Shown: piece after piece, positions 50,779-64,000 of the stretch | Position numbering within the stretch: the first letter of the stretch is position 1 | How the letters are laid out: every line of letters begins with the position of its first letter | Assembly: GCA_964019695.1 (NCBI GenBank) | Contig: OZ026531.1 | Location: 6,457,701-6,521,700 of the forward strand | Reading direction: 5' to 3' | DNA: 64,000 nt | From: Loripinus fragilis | Lineage: Eukaryota; Mollusca; Bivalvia; Lucinida; Lucinidae | Notes under the pieces: model-generated | What the model was told of the DNA's origin: nothing | Databases searched by the model: none | What the model saw: only the letters and a program-made list of their open reading frames with translations | Made by a program: the position numbers and the translations under genes

Positions 50779-51043
50779 TGTCAATCATCATACAAACAAC
50801 GTTCTTGGGCGGATTATTTTGAAATGGTTTAGCAGACCTTAGTGCATGCATACTATCACATTCATATTTTTGTGTACAAGACTTAATGACACTGATGCGA
50901 CTACACAGATGCACATTCTAATCAAGACCTTCACTGTTTGTCTTTGTGATAAATACAACTTCCCATGAGCTGCTTCGTTTGTTTTCTTTTTATATGCATA
51001 TTATGTCAACTTGCTACGAAGCACATTCAGAATTGAGACAAAA

Positions 51044-51959
51044 GCCTTTACTGCTCTCGCACATGCACGAAAAGGGCGTACATATGGCATATTTTTTCAG
51101 TCAATGCTCAGACGAGACTTAATATGCATGCAGTCTTGCCAGAGCCTTCATTGCTCTCACACATACACAAAATGGGTGTGTTTATGGCATATTTTATCAG
51201 TCAGTGTTCAAACAAGCCTTAGCATGCGTGCAGTCTCACCAGAGCCTTCACTGCTCTCGCACATGCGCAAAATGGGCTTACATACCGCATATTCTTTCAG
51301 TCAATGCTCAGACGAGCCTTATTGTGTGTGTAGTCTTCCTGCTCTCGTACATGCACGAAATGGGCGTACATATGACATATTTTCAGTCAATGCTCAGACG
51401 AGACTTAGTATGCATGCAGTCTTACCAGAGCATTCACTGCTCTCGCACATACACAAAATGGGTGTGTTTGTGGCATATTTTATTAGTCAATGTTCAAACA
51501 AGCCTTAGCATGCGTGAAGTCCCACCAGAGCCTTCACTGCTCTCGCACATGCGCAAAATGGACTTACATACCGCATATTCTTTCAGTCAATGCTCAGACG
51601 AGCCTTATTGTGTGTGTAGTCTTCCTGCTCTCGCACATGCACGAAATGGGCGTACATATGGCATATTTTTTCAGTCAATGCTCAGACGAGACTTAGTATG
51701 CATGCAGTCTTACCAGAGCATTCACTGCTCTCGCACATACACAAAATGGGTGTGTTTGTGGCATATTTTATTAGTCAATGTTCAAACAAGCCTTAGAATG
51801 CGTGTAGTCTCACCAGAGCCTTCACTGCTCTCGCACATGCGCAAAATGGGCTTACATACGGCATATTCTTTCAGTCAATGCTCAGACGAGCCTTATTATG
51901 TGTGCAGTCTTGCTAGAGCCTTCACTGCTCTCGCACATGCACAAAATGGACGTACATAT
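51044..51959 (+). repeat. Subrepeat array A, unit 13
   Basis: CTCTCGTACATG variant in the first c/a junction, shared with units 12 and 14. Confidence 0.92.
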
Positions 51960-53025
51960 ACTGAAACAAAAAAGTTACGTCCGCTTGACGTTTATGTCTG
52001 CCAGTGCCAAATGTATGAACGCATTTCATTTAAATTTTCACATTACCAACTGTGATTATTTAGAAACGTTTTCACCTAAGAGAAATTTATTTGGTAATCA
52101 GTAGAGCCGCTGACAAAGCAGCGAACACGAGTACCCTTAAAATCAAAAGTCACAACATCAATAGCTTGTGTGTCCATCATAATCCCGAATTTTACGTACA
52201 TTTAAACATCACTGAGCAAGCTCTATAGTAAGATGTTATGCTTGCTAGCTGTATGCATTGCTTTTTCGACCACAGCCATTAATCTGTAACATACTCTGAC
52301 GTCACAAAACATTGATCACGAGCGTGCGTGAAAACACTCAGAAAATTCATTTTTGGCCAAACATTTTGATAATCAACAGAATCGGACAAATTTGATTTTT
52401 TTTCGTCATCACAAGCATTTCAACATTAATGAAGACCAATCAGCACCAAAACAATTGATAATGGAAATTTTTGGATGATTTTGGAGTAAGGGGTAGGGTA
52501 TAAAACACAGATTTAGTAACCTTTTGATGCATGACTTCAGCCATAGTTTTAGTTGTTCTCTTTTGTGTAATTGTTGTCATAAACAAACACAACACGTTAA
52601 AACAAAAACGGTCTCAATATAATGTTAGGTTAAGGAGTTTTGGAAGATCTTAAATTGTTATTTGTTTAATTCAAAGGGAGGTAATTTCAGTTAATTTTGT
52701 AAATTAAAGGTTTTGAACTGCAATTTCGCTCGTTCAATAAGCAGATTTGGGATTTTTTAGATGTGTTTTCATCGTCGAACGATCCTGACTGCCATTTAAC
52801 GTAAAATGTGTCACGTTTTGATGAATAACTTCCTGATGATAATGGAAAAAGCTGTGTGCATATTAGGTTCAATAACCCTTCAAGATAAGAAGATAAAATG
52901 AAATAATTACCATTTTTTGTGTGTCCGACGTTTGATAAACATTTTGGTTTTATTTTTGTTGTGAACATCTTAACTAGATCGAAAGATTCAGTACCATGAA
53001 AAACGGACGTTTCTTTTTTGTTTGA

Positions 53026-53416
53026 GTATATGTCATATTTTTCAGTCAATGCTCAGACGAGACTTAGTATGCATGCAGTCTTGCCAGAGCATTCACTGCT
53101 CTCGCACATGCACAAAATGGGTGTGTTCATGGCATCTTTTATCAGTCAATACTCAAACAAGCCTTAGCATGCGTGCAGTCTCCCCAGAGCCTTCACTGCT
53201 CTCGCACATGCACAAAATGGGCGTACATTTGGTATATCCTAGCATTCAATGCTCAGACGCGCATGAGCATGTGTGCAGTCTCGCTAGAGCCTTCACTGCT
53301 CTCACACACGCATGCACAAAATGGGCGTACATAGGGCATATTCTTTCAGTCAATGCCCAGACGCGCCTGAGCATGCGCACAGTCTCGTCAGAGCCTTTGC
53401 GGCTCGCACATTGACA
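53026..53416 (+). repeat. Subrepeat array B, unit 13
   Basis: GTCTCCCCAG form. Confidence 0.9.
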
Positions 53417-54803
53417 CATTTGAATGTAGACAAAGAATCAGGTCAAAGTATGTGCATGTTTACAAATCGAATTTCTACATATACAATAAGTACCAAAATG
53501 CTGTGCGATGGCTCAAATATAATACATGTTTAATGGTATGTTGTCGTCTGAACCGATAGTTTCGTATTTTATTTCTTCTTGTAGAAACAGCTGTCACTCT
53601 ACAGGTCATTTGGGTCCAAATTTGTTCATATGTCTAACTTTTAGTGGCCAAATATTGCATTTTTGACCCATTTACAAGGATAACCTAAAAATCGTCCACT
53701 CCCAAATTCGAACCTGTGCAGCCAAATGCATTATTAACTATGTGTAACATGCTGAGCCAGCGCATGAGATTGTGATAATTTTACTGCAGTTTTGAGCAAT
53801 GAAAGGCTCAATCTAGTCTGTGCATCTATTCAGACTCACTTGAGTCTTCATGGGCGTAGAGGAAGGCTTACGTCAAAAATCATGGCCTCTGTCTACACTA
53901 GGTAGCTGTACACGCATATTTATGGAAAAGCTTAACGCACATGTGATATGTATACAAATCTCATGTGCTTGCTGAAATAGTGTATTAAGGTGTACGTCTA
54001 ATACGTTGTTTGGATAGTGATTGATCTTCTCACGAATATGGGTTAAAACCCAAGGTGTACACATCACTCATTAGGTGAGTGGGCACTTTGTCCAAGTCAT
54101 TAGATTGCATGCAACATTAACATTATGGCATTATTTTACCATTGGGCTCAGAATAGAAAGTCATTTTGTCTTTTTTGTGCGCATAATTAGCAGATATACA
54201 ATCAATAAAAAGTTTAACCCTCATTGTGCTTACCTAATACATAACCATAGAATCATTTTCTGCATTTCATTAACCTAAAACCCTATCCCATCTCTCGTGT
54301 ATTATTAAAAAAGGTCCAGCTGGCAAGAGACCCCTTGAAAAATTGACATCCAGCAGGCCAGGGTAACCTCGAAAAAAAAACAAAGGAAATCAGAACAAAC
54401 AAAAAACTTTGAAAAAGGGAAAATAAAAAAGGGGCCTTTCCTTACGAATCCTCCCTCGGAGAAATTCGTTTGATGACAAGACCTTGCATCAGGTCTCGTC
54501 ATGTAACCGTCCAAAAGAGTTTTGGACAGGCTAGGTAAACACATTAATTTAAGAAGTTGCGTTTCACTAAAGTTAAATGCATAGAAATTATTAGCTTATT
54601 TTGGTAAAAAAATATGCTGTTTTAAATAAATCAGTACTTGGCTTAAATTTTGATGTGCTCTTACATAGAAAAATATGACCAAGTGCATTTATTTAAAATC
54701 ATGTTTCATTAGACAGGTTTCTTTGCTTTTGAGTTGAGTTTGAAAATCACACATGAGTAATGCCCCTTAACACTTTAACAATGGGTTCCTATTTATATGA
54801 ATT

Positions 54804-55041
54804 ATATACCTATGGCTTAATAAGCCCAAATAGCTCAGGGGTTAAGTGGTTAAGTTAACCAGACTAATACATTCAGAAGACTAGAATACCCTGGTGGTAC
54901 AGGTTCGAACCCTGTGAAGAAGAAAAAAAAAGAAAATATTTTTTTTTAGATTTTTTTAAATTCATTGCATTGGTTTCATTTTCTCTTTTTGTTGTATTTG
55001 TACTTAACATCACTATCAACACTTTTAAGCCATATACCTAT
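54804..55041 (+). mobile_element. TE-like insert, unit 14
   Basis: Core 54814-55031, intact. Confidence 0.6.
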
Positions 55042-55306
55042 TGTCAATCATCATACAAACAACGTTCTTGGGCGGATTATTTTGAAATGGTTTAGCAGAC
55101 CTTAGTGCATGCATACTATCACATTCATATTTTTGTGTACAAGACTTAATGACACTGATGCGACTACACAGATGCACATTCTAATCAAGACCTTCACTGT
55201 TTGTCTTTGTGATAAATACAACTTCCCATGAGCTGCTTCGTTTGTTTTCTTTTTATATGCATATTATGTCAACTTGCTACGAAGCACATTCAGAATTGAG
55301 ACAAAA

Positions 55307-56222
55307 GCCTTTACTGCTCTCGCACATGCACGAAAAGGGCGTACATATGGCATATTTTTTCAGTCAATGCTCAGACGAGACTTAATATGCATGCAGTCTT
55401 GCCAGAGCCTTCATTGCTCTCACACATACACAAAATGGGTGTGTTTATGGCATATTTTATCAGTCAGTGTTCAAACAAGCCTTAGCATGCGTGCAGTCTC
55501 ACCAGAGCCTTCACTGCTCTCGCACATGCGCAAAATGGGCTTACATACCGCATATTCTTTCAGTCAATGCTCAGACGAGCCTTATTGTGTGTGTAGTCTT
55601 CCTGCTCTCGTACATGCACGAAATGGGCGTACATATGACATATTTTCAGTCAATGCTCAGACGAGACTTAGTATGCATGCAGTCTTACCAGAGCATTCAC
55701 TGCTCTCGCACATACACAAAATGGGTGTGTTTGTGGCATATTTTATTAGTCAATGTTCAAACAAGCCTTAGCATGCGTGAAGTCCCACCAGAGCCTTCAC
55801 TGCTCTCGCACATGCGCAAAATGGACTTACATACCGCATATTCTTTCAGTCAATGCTCAGACGAGCCTTATTGTGTGTGTAGTCTTCCTGCTCTCGCACA
55901 TGCACGAAATGGGCGTACATATGGCATATTTTTTCAGTCAATGCTCAGACGAGACTTAGTATGCATGCAGTCTTACCAGAGCATTCACTGCTCTCGCACA
56001 TACACAAAATGGGTGTGTTTGTGGCATATTTTATTAGTCAATGTTCAAACAAGCCTTAGAATGCGTGTAGTCTCACCAGAGCCTTCACTGCTCTCGCACA
56101 TGCGCAAAATGGGCTTACATACGGCATATTCTTTCAGTCAATGCTCAGACGAGCCTTATTATGTGTGCAGTCTTGCTAGAGCCTTCACTGCTCTCGCACA
56201 TGCACAAAATGGACGTACATAT
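55307..56222 (+). repeat. Subrepeat array A, unit 14
   Basis: As unit 13. Confidence 0.92.
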
Positions 56223-57288
56223 ACTGAAACAAAAAAGTTACGTCCGCTTGACGTTTATGTCTGCCAGTGCCAAATGTATGAACGCATTTCATTTAAATTT
56301 TCACATTACCAACTGTGATTATTTAGAAACGTTTTCACCTAAGAGAAATTTATTTGGTAATCAGTAGAGCCGCTGACAAAGCAGCGAACACGAGTACCCT
56401 TAAAATCAAAAGTCACAACATCAATAGCTTGTGTGTCCATCATAATCCCGAATTTTACGTACATTTAAACATCACTGAGCAAGCTCTATAGTAAGATGTT
56501 ATGCTTGCTAGCTGTATGCATTGCTTTTTCGACCACAGCCATTAATCTGTAACATACTCTGACGTCACAAAACATTGATCACGAGCGTGCGTGAAAACAC
56601 TCAGAAAATTCATTTTTGGCCAAACATTTTGATAATCAACAGAATCGGACAAATTTGATTTTTTTTCGTCATCACAAGCATTTCAACATTAATGAAGACC
56701 AATCAGCACCAAAACAATTGATAATGGAAATTTTTGGATGATTTTGGAGTAAGGGGTAGGGTATAAAACACAGATTTAGTAACCTTTTGATGCATGACTT
56801 CAGCCATAGTTTTAGTTGTTCTCTTTTGTGTAATTGTTGTCATAAACAAACACAACACGTTAAAACAAAAACGGTCTCAATATAATGTTAGGTTAAGGAG
56901 CTTTGGAAGATCTTAAATTGTTATTTGTTTAATTCAAAGGGAGGTAATTTCAGTTAATTTTGTAAATTAAAGGTTTTGAACTGCAATTTCGCTCGTTCAA
57001 TAAGCAGATTTGGGATTTTTTAGATGTGTTTTCATCGTCGAACGATCCTGACTGCCATTTAACGTAAAATGTGTCACGTTTTGATGAATAACTTCCTGAT
57101 GATAATGGAAAAAGCTGTGTGCATATTAGGTTCAATAACCCTTCAAGATAAGAAGATAAAATGAAATAATTACCATTTTTTGTGTGTCCGACGTTTGATA
57201 AACATTTTGGTTTTATTTTTGTTGTGAACATCTTAACTAGATCGAAAGATTCAGTACCATGAAAAACGGACGTTTCTTTTTTGTTTGA

Positions 57289-57679
57289 GTATATGTCATA
57301 TTTTTCAGTCAATGCTCAGACGAGACTTAGTATGCATGCAGTCTTGCCAGAGCATTCACTGCTCTCGCACATGCACAAAATGGGTGTGTTCATGGCATCT
57401 TTTATCAGTCAATACTCAAACAAGCCTTAGCATGCGTGCAGTCTCCCCAGAGCCTTCACTGCTCTCGCACATGCACAAAATGGGCGTACATTTGGTATAT
57501 CCTAGCATTCAATGCTCAGACGCGCATGAGCATGTGTGCAGTCTCGCTAGAGCCTTCACTGCTCTCACACACGCATGCACAAAATGAGCGTACATAGGGC
57601 ATATTCTTTCAGTCAATGCCCAGACGCGCCTGAGCATGCGCACAGTCTCGTCAGAGCCTTTGCGGCTCGCACATTGACA
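57289..57679 (+). repeat. Subrepeat array B, unit 14
   Basis: GTCTCCCCAG and AATGAGCG together. Confidence 0.9.
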
Positions 57680-59066
57680 CATTTGAATGTAGACAAAGAA
57701 TCAGGTCAAAGTCTGTGCATGTTTACAAATCGAATTTCTACATATACAATAAGTACCAAAATGCTGTGCGATGGCTCAAATATAATACATGTTTAATGGT
57801 ATGTTGTCGTCTGAACCGATAGTTTCGTATTTTATTTCTTCTTGTAGAAACAGCTGTCACTCTACGGGTCATTTGGGTCCAAATTTGTTCATATGTCTAA
57901 CTTTTAGTGGCCAAATATTGCATTTTTGACCCATTTACAAGGATAACCTAAAAATCGTCCACTCCCAAATTCGAACCTGTGCAGCCAAATGCATTATTAA
58001 CTATGTGTAACATGCTGAGCCAGCGCATGAGATTGTGATAATTTTACTGCAGTTTTGAGCAATGAAAGGCTCAATCTAGTCTGTGCATCTATTCAGACTC
58101 ACTTGAGTCTTCATGGGCGTAGAGGAAGGCTTACGTCAAAAATCATGGCCTCTGTCTACACTAGGTAGCTGTACACGCATATTTATGGAAAAGCTTAACG
58201 CACATGTGATATGTATACAAATCTCATGTGCTTGCTGAAATAGTGTATTAAGGTGTACGTCTAATACGTTGTTTGGATAGTGATTGATCTTCTCACGAAT
58301 ATGGGTTAAAACCCAAGGTGTACACATCACTCATTAGGTGAGTGGGCACTTTGTCCAAGTCATTAGATTGCATGCAACATTAACATTATGGCATTATTTT
58401 ACCATTGGGCTCAGAATAGAAAGTCATTTTGTCTTTTTTGTGCGCATAATTAGCAGATATACAATCAATAAAAAGTTTAACCCTCATTGTGCTTACCTAA
58501 TACATAACCATAGAATCATTTTCTGCATTTCATTAACCTAAAACCCTACCCCATCTCTCGTGTATTATTAAAAAAGGTCCAGCTGGCAAGAGACCCCTTG
58601 AAAAATTGACATCCAGCAGGCCAGGGTAACCTCGAAAAAAAACCAAAGGAAATCAGAACAAACAAAAAACTTTGAAAAAGGGAAAATAAAAAAGGGGCCT
58701 TTCCTTACGAATCCTCCCTCGGAGAAATTCGTTTGATGACAAGACCTTGCATCAGGTCTCGTCATGTAACCGTCCAAAAGAGTTTTGGACAGGCTAGGTA
58801 AACACATTAATTTAAGAAGTTGCGTTTCACTAAAGTTAAATGCATAGAAATTATTAGCTTATTTTGGTAAAAAAATATGCTGTTTTAAATAAATCAGTAC
58901 TTGGCTTAAATTTTGATGTGCTCTTACATAGAAAAATATGACCAAGTGCATTTATTTAAAATCATGTTTCATTAGACAGGTTTCTTTGCTTTTGAGTTGA
59001 GTTTGAAAATCACACATGAGTAATGCCCCTTAACACTTTAACAATGGGTTCCTATTTATATGAATT

Positions 59067-59304
59067 ATATACCTATGGCTTAATAAGCCCAAATAGCTCA
59101 GGGGTTAAGTGGTTAAGTTAACCAGACTAATACATTCAGAAGACTAGAATACCCTGGTGGTACAGGTTCGAACCCTGTGAAGAAGAAAAAAAAAGAAAAT
59201 ATTTTTTTTTAGATTTTTTTAAATTCATTGCATTGGTTTCATTTTCTCTTTTTGTTGTATTTGTACTTAACATCACTATCAACACTTTTAAGCCATATAC
59301 CTAT
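59067..59304 (+). mobile_element. TE-like insert, unit 15
   Basis: Core 59077-59294, intact. Confidence 0.6.
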
Positions 59305-59569
59305 TGTCAATCATCATACAAACAACGTTCTTGGGCGGATTATTTTGAAATGGTTTAGCAGACCTTAGTGCATGCATACTATCACATTCATATTTTTGTG
59401 TACAAGACTTAATGACACTGATGCGACTACACAGATGCACATTCTAATCAAGACCTTCACTGTTTGTCTTTGTGATAAATACAACTTCCCATGAGCTGCT
59501 TCGTTTGTTTTCTTTTTATATGCATATTATGTCAACTTGCTACGAAGCACATTCAGAATTGAGACAAAA

Positions 59570-60485
59570 GCCTTTACTGCTCTCGCACATGCACGAAAAG
59601 GGCGTACATATGGCATATTTTTTCAGTCAATGCTCAGACGAGACTTAATATGCATGCAGTCTTGCCAGAGCCTTCATTGCTCTCACACATACACAAAATG
59701 GGTGTGTTTATGGCATATTTTATCAGTCAGTGTTCAAACAAGCCTTAGCATGCGTGCAGTCTCACCAGAGCCTTCACTGCTCTCGCACATGCGCAAAATG
59801 GGCTTACATACCGCATATTCTTTCAGTCAATGCTCAGACGAGCCTTATTGTGTGTGTAGTCTTCCTGCTCTCGCACATGCACGAAATGGGCGTACATATG
59901 ACATATTTTCAGTCAATGCTCAGACGAGACTTAGTATGCATGCAGTCTTACCAGAGCATTCACTGCTCTCGCACATACACAAAATGGGTGTGTTTGTGGC
60001 AAATTTTATTAGTCAATGTTCAAACAAGCCTTAGCATGCGTGAAGTCCCACCAGAGCCTTCACTGCTCTCGCACATGCGCAAAATGGACTTACATACCGC
60101 ATATTCTTTCAGTCAATGCTCAGACGAGCCTTATTGTGTGTGTAGTCTTCCTGCTCTCGCACATGCACGAAATGGGCGTACATATGGCATATTTTTTCAG
60201 TCAATGCTCAGACGAGACTTAGTATGCATGCAGTCTTACCAGAGCATTCACTGCTCTCGCACATACACAAAATGGGTGTGTTTGTGGCATATTTTATTAG
60301 TCAATGTTCAAACAAGCCTTAGAATGCGTGTAGTCTCACCAGAGCCTTCACTGCTCTCGCACATGCGCAAAATGGGCTTACATACGGCATATTCTTTCAG
60401 TCAATGCTCAGACGAGCCTTATTATGTGTGCAGTCTTGCTAGAGCCTTCACTGCTCTCGCACATGCACAAAATGGACGTACATAT
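59570..60485 (+). repeat. Subrepeat array A, unit 15
   Basis: CGAAAAGGG present, CTCTCGTACATG absent; private GGCAAATTTTATT near 60000. Confidence 0.92.
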
Positions 60486-61551
60486 ACTGAAACAAAAAAG
60501 TTACGTCCGCTTGACGTTTATGTCTGCCAGTGCCAAATGTATGAACGCATTTCATTTAAATTTTCACATTACCAACTGTGATTATTTAGAAACGTTTTCA
60601 CCTAAGAGAAATTTATTTGGTAATCAGTAGAGCCGCTGACAAAGCAGCGAACACGAGTACCCTTAAAATCAAAAGTCACAACATCATTAGCTTGTGTGTC
60701 CATCATAATCCCGAATTTTACGCACATTTAAACATCACTGAGCAAGCTCTATAGTAAGATGTTATGCTTGCTAGCTGTATGCATTGCTTTTTCGACCACA
60801 GCCATTAATCTGTAACATACTCTGACGTCACAAAACATTGATCACGAGCGTGCGTGAAAACACTCAGAAAATTCATTTTTGGCCAAACATTTTGATTATC
60901 AACAGAATCGGACAAATTTGATTTTTTTTCGTCATCACAAGCATTTCAACATTAATGAAGACCAATCAGCACCAAAACAATTGATAATGGAAATTTTCGG
61001 ATGATTTTGGAGTAAGGGGTAGGGTATAAAACACAGATTTAGTAACCTTTTGATGCATGACTTCAGCCATAGTTTTAGTTGTTCTCTTTTGTGTAATTGT
61101 TGTCATAAACAAACACAACACGTTAAAACAAAAACGGTCTCAATATAATGTTAGGTTAAGGAGCTTTGGAAGATCTTAAATTGTTATTTGTTTAATTCAA
61201 AGGGAGGTAATTTCAGTTAATTTTGTAAATTAAAGGTTTTGAACTGCAATTTCGCTCGTTCAATAAGCAGATTTGGGATTTTTTAGATGTGTTTTCATCG
61301 TCGAACGATCCTGACTGCCATTTAACGTAAAATGTGTCACGTTTTGATGAATAACTTCCTGATGATAATGGAAAAAGCTGTGTGCATATTAGGTTCAATA
61401 ACCCTTCAAGATAAGAAGATAAAATGAAATAATTACCATTTTTTGTGTGTCCGACGTTTGATAAACATTTTGGTTTTATTTTTGTTGTGAACATCTTAAC
61501 TAGATCGAAAGATTCAGTACCATGAAAAACGGACGTTTCTTTTTTGTTTGA

Positions 61552-61942
61552 GTATATGTCATATTTTTCAGTCAATGCTCAGACGAGACTTAGTATGCAT
61601 GCAGTCTTGCCAGAGCATTCACTGCTCTCGCACATGCACAAAATGGGTGTGTTCATGGCATCTTTTATCAGTCAATACTCAAACAAGCCTTAGCATGCGT
61701 GCAGTCTCGCCAGAGCCTTCACTGCTCTCGCACATGCACAAAATGGGCGTACATTTGGTATATCCTAGCATTCAATGCTCAGACGCGCATGAGCATGTGT
61801 GCAGTCTCGCTAGAGCCTTCACTGCTCTCACACACGCATGCACAAAATGAGCGTACATAGGGCATATTCTTTCAGTCAATGCCCAGACGCGCCTGAGCAT
61901 GCGCACAGTCTCGTCAGAGCCTTTGCGGCTCGCACATTGACA
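61552..61942 (+). repeat. Subrepeat array B, unit 15
   Basis: GTCTCGCCAG with AATGAGCG. Confidence 0.9.
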
Positions 61943-63329
61943 CATTTGAATGTAGACAAAGAATCAGGTCAAAGTCTGTGCATGTTTACAAATCGAATTT
62001 CTACATATACAATAAGTACCAAAATGCTGTGCGATGGCTCAAATATAATACATGTTTAATGGTATGTTGTCGTCTGAACCGATAGTTTCGTATTTTATTT
62101 CTTCTTGTAGAAACAGCTGTCACTCTACGGGTCATTTGGGTCCAAATTTGTTCATATGTCTAACTTTTAGTGGCCAAATATTGCATTTTTGACCCATTTA
62201 CAAGGATAACCTAAAAATCGTCCACTCCCAAATTCGAACCTGTGCAGCCAAATGCATTATTAACTATGTGTAACATGCTGAGCCAGCGCATGAGATTGTG
62301 ATAATTTTACTGCAGTTTTGAGCAATGAAAGGCTCAATCTAGTCTGTGCATCTATTCAGACTCACTTGAGTCTTCATGGGCGTAGAGGAAGGCTTACGTC
62401 AAAAATCATGGCCTCTGTCTACACTAGGTAGCTGTACACGCATATTTATGGAAAAGCTTAACGCACATGTGATATGTATACAAATCTCATGTGCTTGCTG
62501 AAATAGTGTATTAAGGTGTACGTCTAATACGTTGTTTGGATAGTGATTGATCTTCTCACGAATATGGGTTAAAACCCAAGGTGTACACATCACTCATTAG
62601 GTGAGTGGGCACTTTGTCCAAGTCATTAGATTGCATGCAACATTAACATTATGGCATTATTTTACCATTGGGCTCAGAATAGAAAGTCATTTTGTCTTTT
62701 TTGTGCGCATAATTAGCAGATATACAATCAATAAAAAGTTTAACCCTCATTGTGCTTACCTAATACATAACCATAGAATCATTTTCTGCATTTCATTAAC
62801 CTAAAACCCTACCCCATCTCTCGTGTATTATTAAAAAAGGTCCAGCTGGCAAGAGACCCCTTGAAAAATTGACATCCAGCAGGCCAGGGTAACCTCGAAA
62901 AAAAAACAAAGGAAATCAGAACAAACAAAAAACTTTGAAAAAGGGAAAATAAAAAAGGGGCCTTTCCTTACGAATCCTCCCTCGGAGAAATTCGTTTGAT
63001 GACAAGACCTTGCATCAGGTCTCGTCATGTAACCGTCCAAAAGAGTTTTGGACAGGCTAGGTAAACACATTAATTTAAGAAGTTGCGTTTCACTAAAGTT
63101 AAATGCATAGAAATTATTAGCTTATTTTGGTAAAAAAATATGCTGTTTTGAATAAATCAGTACTTGGCTTAAATTTTGATGTGCTCTTACATAGAAAAAT
63201 ATGACCAAGTGCATTTATTGAAAATCATGTTTCAGTAGACAGGTTTCTTTGCTTTTGAGTTGAGTTTGAAAATCACACATGAGTAATGCCCCTTAACACT
63301 TTAACAATGGGTTCCTATTTATATGAATT

Positions 63330-63567
63330 ATATACCTATGGCTTAATAAGCCCAAATAGCTCAGGGGTTAAGTGGTTAAGTTAACCAGACTAATACATTC
63401 AGAAGACTAGAATACCCTGGTGGTACAGGTTCGAACCCTGTGAAGAAGAAAAAAAAAGAAAATATTTTTTTTTAGATTTTTTTAAATTCATTGCATTGGT
63501 TTCATTTTCTCTTTTTGTTGTATTTGTACTTAACATCACTATCAACACTTTTAAGCCATATACCTAT
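63330..63567 (+). mobile_element. TE-like insert, unit 16
   Basis: Core 63340-63557, intact. Confidence 0.6.
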
Positions 63568-63832
63568 TGTCAATCATCATACAAACAACGTTCTTGGGCG
63601 GATTATTTTGAAATGGTTTAGCAGACCTTAGTGCATGCATACTATCACATTCATATTTTTGTGTACAAGACTTAATGACACTGATGCGACTACACAGATG
63701 CACATTCTAATCAAGACCTTCACTGTTTGTCTTTGTGATAAATACAACTTCCCATGAGCTGCTTCGTTTGTTTTCTTTTTATATGCATATTATGTCAACT
63801 TGCTACGAAGCACATTCAGAATTGAGACAAAA

Positions 63833-64000
63833 GCCTTTACTGCTCTCGCACATGCACGAAAAGGGCGTACATATGGCATATTTTTTCAGTCAATGCTCAG
63901 ACGAGACTTAATATGCATGCAGTCTTGCCAGAGCCTTCATTGCTCTCACACATACACAAAATGGGTGTGTTTATGGCATATTTTATCAGTCAGTGTTCAA
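63833..64000 (+). repeat. Subrepeat array A, unit 16 (cut by window end)
   Basis: First monomer and part of the second, with CGAAAAGGG. Confidence 0.92.

Larger units (their letters stand above)
49802..54064 (+). repeat. Satellite unit 13 (4,263 bp)
   Basis: Shares CTCTCGTACATG in array A with units 12 and 14, TTTACGTAC and TTTTTGGATG with units 6, 10 and 14, and GTATGTGCATG with unit 8. Private AGGAGTTTTGG near 52636. Confidence 0.95.
54065..58327 (+). repeat. Satellite unit 14 (4,263 bp)
   Basis: Like unit 13 in its left and middle parts, but with ACAATGGG and with AATGAGCG/CTACGGGTC at its right side. Confidence 0.95.
58328..62590 (+). repeat. Satellite unit 15 (4,263 bp)
   Basis: CCCTACCCC, ACAATGGG and CGAAAAGGG forms on the left, CATCATTAGC and AATGAGCG/CTACGGGTC on the right. 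Private: A8-CC replaces A9-C near 58643, and GATTATCAAC replaces GATAATCAAC near 60894. Confidence 0.95.
1..64000 (+). repeat. Tandem macrosatellite array, ~4.26-kb unit, 15 full units plus one partial
   Basis: The same ordered set of landmarks recurs head-to-tail across the window: junction palindromes, hairpin block, TE-like insert, array A, CRE/CCAAT/TATA, array B, minus-strand tRNA-like relic. Spacings between unit starts are 4266, 4263, 4266, 4263, 4266, 4262, 4248, 4198, 4263, 4263, 4263, 2980, 4263, 4263 and 4263 bp, leaving 1,410 bp. Units differ by scattered single substitutions and a few short indels, so homogenisation is recent or continuing. The array enters and leaves the window mid-array, so its true size and chromosomal setting are unknown. 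Confidence 0.98.
62591..64000 (+). repeat. Satellite unit 16 (first 1,410 bp only)
   Basis: The window ends inside the first trimer of array A. Several private substitutions cluster at 63150-63235 (TTTTGAATAAATC, TTTATTGAAAATC, TTTCAGTAGAC), more than in other units. Confidence 0.95.

Overview
The whole window is one uninterrupted tandem array of a long satellite (macrosatellite) unit of about 4.26 kb. There are fifteen complete units and the first 1,410 bp of a sixteenth, all in the same orientation. I see no conventional protein gene and no host flank at either end. Unit starts, phased on the inverted repeat CACTCA-5 bp-TGAGTG, are 1, 4267, 8530, 12796, 17059, 21325, 25587, 29835, 34033, 38296, 42559, 46822, 49802, 54065, 58328 and 62591. 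Most units are 4,263 or 4,266 bp. Units 6, 7 and 8 have small deletions, and unit 12 is only 2,980 bp.

The organism is a eukaryote: AT-rich DNA, tRNA-type RNA polymerase III boxes, a TATA/CCAAT/CRE layout, no operons, and long-period satellite organisation. The lineage cannot be read reliably. A CAAAGGGAGGTAA motif recalls interspersed repeats I associate with molluscs, which is a weak hint only.

Layout of one unit (unit 1 coordinates): 1-240, lead-in with palindromes and an AATAAA; 241-482, a block with three consecutive hairpins that pair best as minus-strand RNA; 483-742, plain AT-rich spacer; 743-980, a 218-bp transposable-element-like insert with terminal inverted repeats, a 10-bp target-site-like duplication and internal tRNA-type A and B boxes followed by a T-run; 981-1245, spacer; 1246-2161, subrepeat array A (about 100-bp repeats arranged as trimers); 2162-2498, spacer; 2499-2707, CRE, CCAAT and TATA elements in promoter-like order; 2708-3227, spacer holding most of a 120-codon minus-strand ORF; 3228-3618, subrepeat array B (four related 100-bp repeats); 3619-3888, spacer; 3889-3970, a second tRNA-like A/B-box relic on the minus strand; 3971-4266, a palindrome-rich unit junction.

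The repeats are nested: a 100-bp monomer, a 286-300-bp trimer, the 4.26-kb unit, and in units 1-5 an 8,529-bp dimer in which odd and even units alternate. Diagnostic variants show recombination between unit types (inside unit 5) and between arrays A and B (unit 12, arithmetic exact). Long open frames through the subrepeats exist because the monomer lacks stops in the frames used; I do not regard them as genes. All statements come from reading the sequence; no alignment, folding or database search was run.
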